Source: Panaeolus papilionaceus
Taxonomy: Eukaryota > Basidiomycota > Agaricomycetes > Agaricales
DNA length: 64,000 bases
Assembly: GCA_015501605.1 (NCBI GenBank)
Contig: JADNRZ010000014.1
Span: 1,054,001-1,118,000, forward strand
Direction of reading: 5' to 3'
The translations under genes and the position numbers were made by a program. Numbering within the stretch: position 1 is the stretch's first letter; each line of letters starts with the position of its first letter. Positions 62,057-64,000 of the stretch are shown in pieces. The notes beneath the pieces were generated by a model. That model worked only from the letters and a program-made list of their open reading frames with translations, ran no database searches and had not been told where the DNA came from.

Positions 62057-62518
62057 GTTGGGCTAGGCTCAAGGCAAGTCTTTTTTTAGAGTAGAATAAG
62101 CAAGATATTTCGCTAGACCAGGTGTACAGTATGCCTTAGAATGTAAAGCTCAGAGCTGAAGTCAGAAATAGTAAGATTCAAGAGACCCAGAGTGAAGGAC
62201 ACAGTGCAAGATTGGTCCAGAGCAAGGAACGCTTGGGTCGAGCAATTAATTGAATCATTGAATTTGATTGGATAGACGAAATAGGAAGGGGCTGTTTGTA
62301 TAGGGGGATGTCGACAAACAAAGCCCCTATTTCCGCCTTTGCAACTTGAACTTGAACGTCACCACTTCCGACACACCATCTACATATAAAAGAAAGCTTG
62401 AAAATCACCATTATGTACCCGAAATTTATCAAAGCCGCACTACCTACTGTACACTGAACTATTTCATTGTTCTCGTCTGGCACTTGATCATCCTACCCCG
62501 AAATCTCAAATTTCAATC
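62057..62518. other. Intergenic region between two minus-strand genes
   Basis: This holds the promoter of the CCDC137-like gene and the 3' region of the next gene. No gene is seen. Confidence 0.55.
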
Positions 62519-64000
62519 TCAACATCCATCCCCATCAACCTCAGCCTGTGCACCTCGTTCAAACTCACATCTAATCCACCCTTCATGCTTCAAATAATAC
62601 TCCCTCCCCACCTTCCTCAGCTCCGCATCGAACCGCGCCTCCATCCTCGTCTCCTCCTCGTTCTTGTCATACAACATCAACACAAGGTCGGTATTCGCGC
62701 ACGGGTTGCGATTCAAAAGCTTATCAATCTGCTTACTCCCGCTCTCAGATGACTTTGAAAGCCTGTGCGTATCTGCCTGGTGGTTATCGATGGTGGATTG
62801 ACAATCTGGGCGATGGCAGAATGTGAAGAGGTAGTGCGATTTGATGTGGGAATCGAATTCATGTCCCGAGGGCATGGGAGGATGGGTGCAGCCTGCCCAG
62901 AGGCATTTTGAGCTGACAGGGACTGAGGTAGCCGCTCTCTGCTCGTTCTTGTCCTCGTCCTCTAAAATCTCACCTTCCTCTCGATCGTTAACGCCTTCCG
63001 GTTGTGGATTAGCCGGCTCGTTCACCGCCGCGAATGGCACGCCATGCACCACCCTCAAATGAGCCTCGAAGATTCCTCTCCTAAGAAATGCCTCCCCGCA
63101 CACTCCGCGCGCGCGTTTCCACTGGCACTTGATGATACACCGGGTGTGGCATGGATAGTCGCTTGTATCGACGATGTTGAGCTTGATGGGCTTTGGGGGA
63201 GGAGGGGGAGGAGTGGGAGAAGGGATGGTGGGCTGAGAGGGAAGGATGGGGGGTTTGGGAGGAAGGGAGGGGGACTTGGGAGTGTTGAAAGGAAGGAAAG
63301 TTGGTTTTGGAGGAAGGATGGGAGGAGCGAGAGGAAGGTTGGTTGGTTTGAGAGGAAGAACTGGGGGTTTGGGAGGAAGGACGGCAGGTCGGAGAGGCCG
63401 GGGAAGATTATATTGACGTTGAAGCCCCTCAGCTCGGGGTGTCGATGATGGGACTATGTTAACTATGTTACCTTGACTCGCCAAAGGAAGCGCCTCACTG
63501 CGCGTTTGATTCTGAACTCGAAACGGCACCCCGCGTCCAGCGCAGTTATCGACAGTACTAGCGCTCGGGATACTGTTACTCCTCATGGGCTCGATTGGTG
63601 CTTGATTCTGATCACGAGCTCGAGCTCGAGTATCAATGCCTTTGGATGGTATAACGCTACTCGACGCCAATGGTGACTGGATTCGAGGGGAGTGAAGTGT
63701 GTACACTCTTCGATTGGGTCCAAGGGGCGACGGTTGCATTGCCCTACCTCGATTATCAACGGCATTTACGTTCCTGCTGCTATTCATTGACCCAACAACT
63801 GCATCGTTCTGTACCCCACGACCTTTCGTATCATCCTTATCCGACGATCCAAAACTGCTTTTAGCCAGTGGTGACCCGACTCGAACTCGGTGAACCCGTC
63901 GGGGGGTGTAAATGTTCCGACTGGCAGGATAGCGAGACGACCCTGCAACACCTGGACCTGCCAATGCTGCTCCCCTACCCAAGTGACCAGGAGAAGATGC
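62519..64000 (-). CDS. Proline-rich C2H2-like zinc finger protein, 5' end outside the window
   Basis: A single open frame runs from the right window edge to a stop at 62519-62521, about 493 codons without an intron. The N-terminal visible part is basic and Ser/Pro-rich. The middle is a run of Pro/Lys/Leu repeats (LPPKPPVLPLKPTNLPLAPP...; about 63180-63400). Then come two Cys/His modules: CIIKCQWKRARGVCGEAF...HLRVVH (an AWPG1/GLI-like C2H2 with long Cys loop) and CLWAGCTHPPMP...FDSHIKSH. An acidic EEGEILEDEDKNE lies between them. Mushroom genomes have many such lone C2H2-like proteins of unknown role, possibly DNA binding. The protein ends ...CEFERGAQAEVDGDGC. Confidence 0.75.
   Translation of the reverse strand, partial: ASSPGHLGRGAALAGPGVAGSSRYPASRNIYTPRRVHRVRVGSPLAKSSFGSSDKDDTKGRGVQNDAVVGSMNSSRNVNAVDNRGRAMQPSPLGPNRRVYTLHSPRIQSPLASSSVIPSKGIDTRARARDQNQAPIEPMRSNSIPSASTVDNCAGRGVPFRVQNQTRSEALPLASQGNIVNIVPSSTPRAEGLQRQYNLPRPLRPAVLPPKPPVLPLKPTNLPLAPPILPPKPTFLPFNTPKSPSLPPKPPILPSQPTIPSPTPPPPPPKPIKLNIVDTSDYPCHTRCIIKCQWKRARGVCGEAFLRRGIFEAHLRVVHGVPFAAVNEPANPQPEGVNDREEGEILEDEDKNEQRAATSVPVSSKCLWAGCTHPPMPSGHEFDSHIKSHYLFTFCHRPDCQSTIDNHQADTHRLSKSSESGSKQIDKLLNRNPCANTDLVLMLYDKNEEETRMEARFDAELRKVGREYYLKHEGWIRCEFERGAQAEVDGDGC

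Noticed and set aside
63865..63905. tRNA-like T-arm on the minus strand (GACTCGAACTC)
   Set aside because: It lies inside the open frame of the C2H2-like gene, and the rest of a cloverleaf is missing.

Overview
The window is nuclear DNA from a filamentous basidiomycete, most likely an Agaricomycete. Genes are intron-dense, with introns mostly 49-70 nt that start GT(A/G)NG(T/C) and end YAG. Several families are typical of mushrooms: a DUF6533 membrane protein, a CBM1-bearing GH43 enzyme, an S41/CPAF-like protease, a P450 and two GT61-like glycosyltransferases. I rebuilt exon-intron structures by hand from splice signals, reading frame and family motifs. In all but one of the complete multi-exon models the spliced length is an exact multiple of three. 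The exception is the second GT61-like gene, which is one nucleotide short.

Layout, left to right. 1-3814 (+): 3' part of a gene for a Ser/Thr-rich single-pass membrane protein. 4282-7297 (-): 17-exon secreted S41/CPAF-like protease. 7298-11651: gene-poor. 11652-12293 (+): PLAC8 protein. 12816-14941 (+): F-box-like protein with an acidic tail. 15196-18010 (-): SMYD-type SET/MYND methyltransferase. 18930-20779 (-): unknown Ser/Gly-rich protein. 21470-21816 (-): possible 81-residue protein. 21817-24778: gene-poor. 24779-26743 (+): DUF6533 membrane protein. 27390-28636 (+): translation factor eIF3g. 28850-31005 (-): cytochrome P450. 32164-34321 (-): AGC-like protein kinase, with a possible small gene just upstream of it. 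35913-37996 (-): DUF2264 protein. 37997-41564: gene-poor. 41565-43462 (+): MFS anion/carboxylate transporter. 45200-47234 (-): GT61-like glycosyltransferase. 48087-50012 (-): CBM1-GH43 glycosidase. 50013-52511: gene-poor. 52512-56863 (-): NFX1-type zinc-finger/RING protein. 58376-60693 (+): second GT61-like gene with an apparent frameshift. 61026-62056 (-): CCDC137-like nucleolar protein. 62519-64000 (-): Pro-rich C2H2-like protein, cut by the window edge.

The genes do not form one pathway. Housekeeping genes (eIF3g, the NFX1-type protein, the CCDC137-like protein) are mixed with lifestyle genes for secretion, cell surface, plant polysaccharide attack and xenobiotic oxidation. The 35.9-60.7 kb part is rich in carbohydrate-related genes: DUF2264, a transporter, GT61 copy A, GH43 and GT61 copy B. 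I saw no secondary-metabolite backbone gene, CRISPR array, rRNA gene, convincing tRNA gene or intact transposon.

I found no wholly new system. The most notable observations are: a pair of GT61-like paralogues with matching exon lengths, of which one has a one-base frameshift and has lost the HGN motif; a 4-nt microexon in the S41 protease gene; a 9-nt microexon in the DUF6533 gene; a GC-AG intron in the P450 gene; and two small spliced genes without recognisable family.
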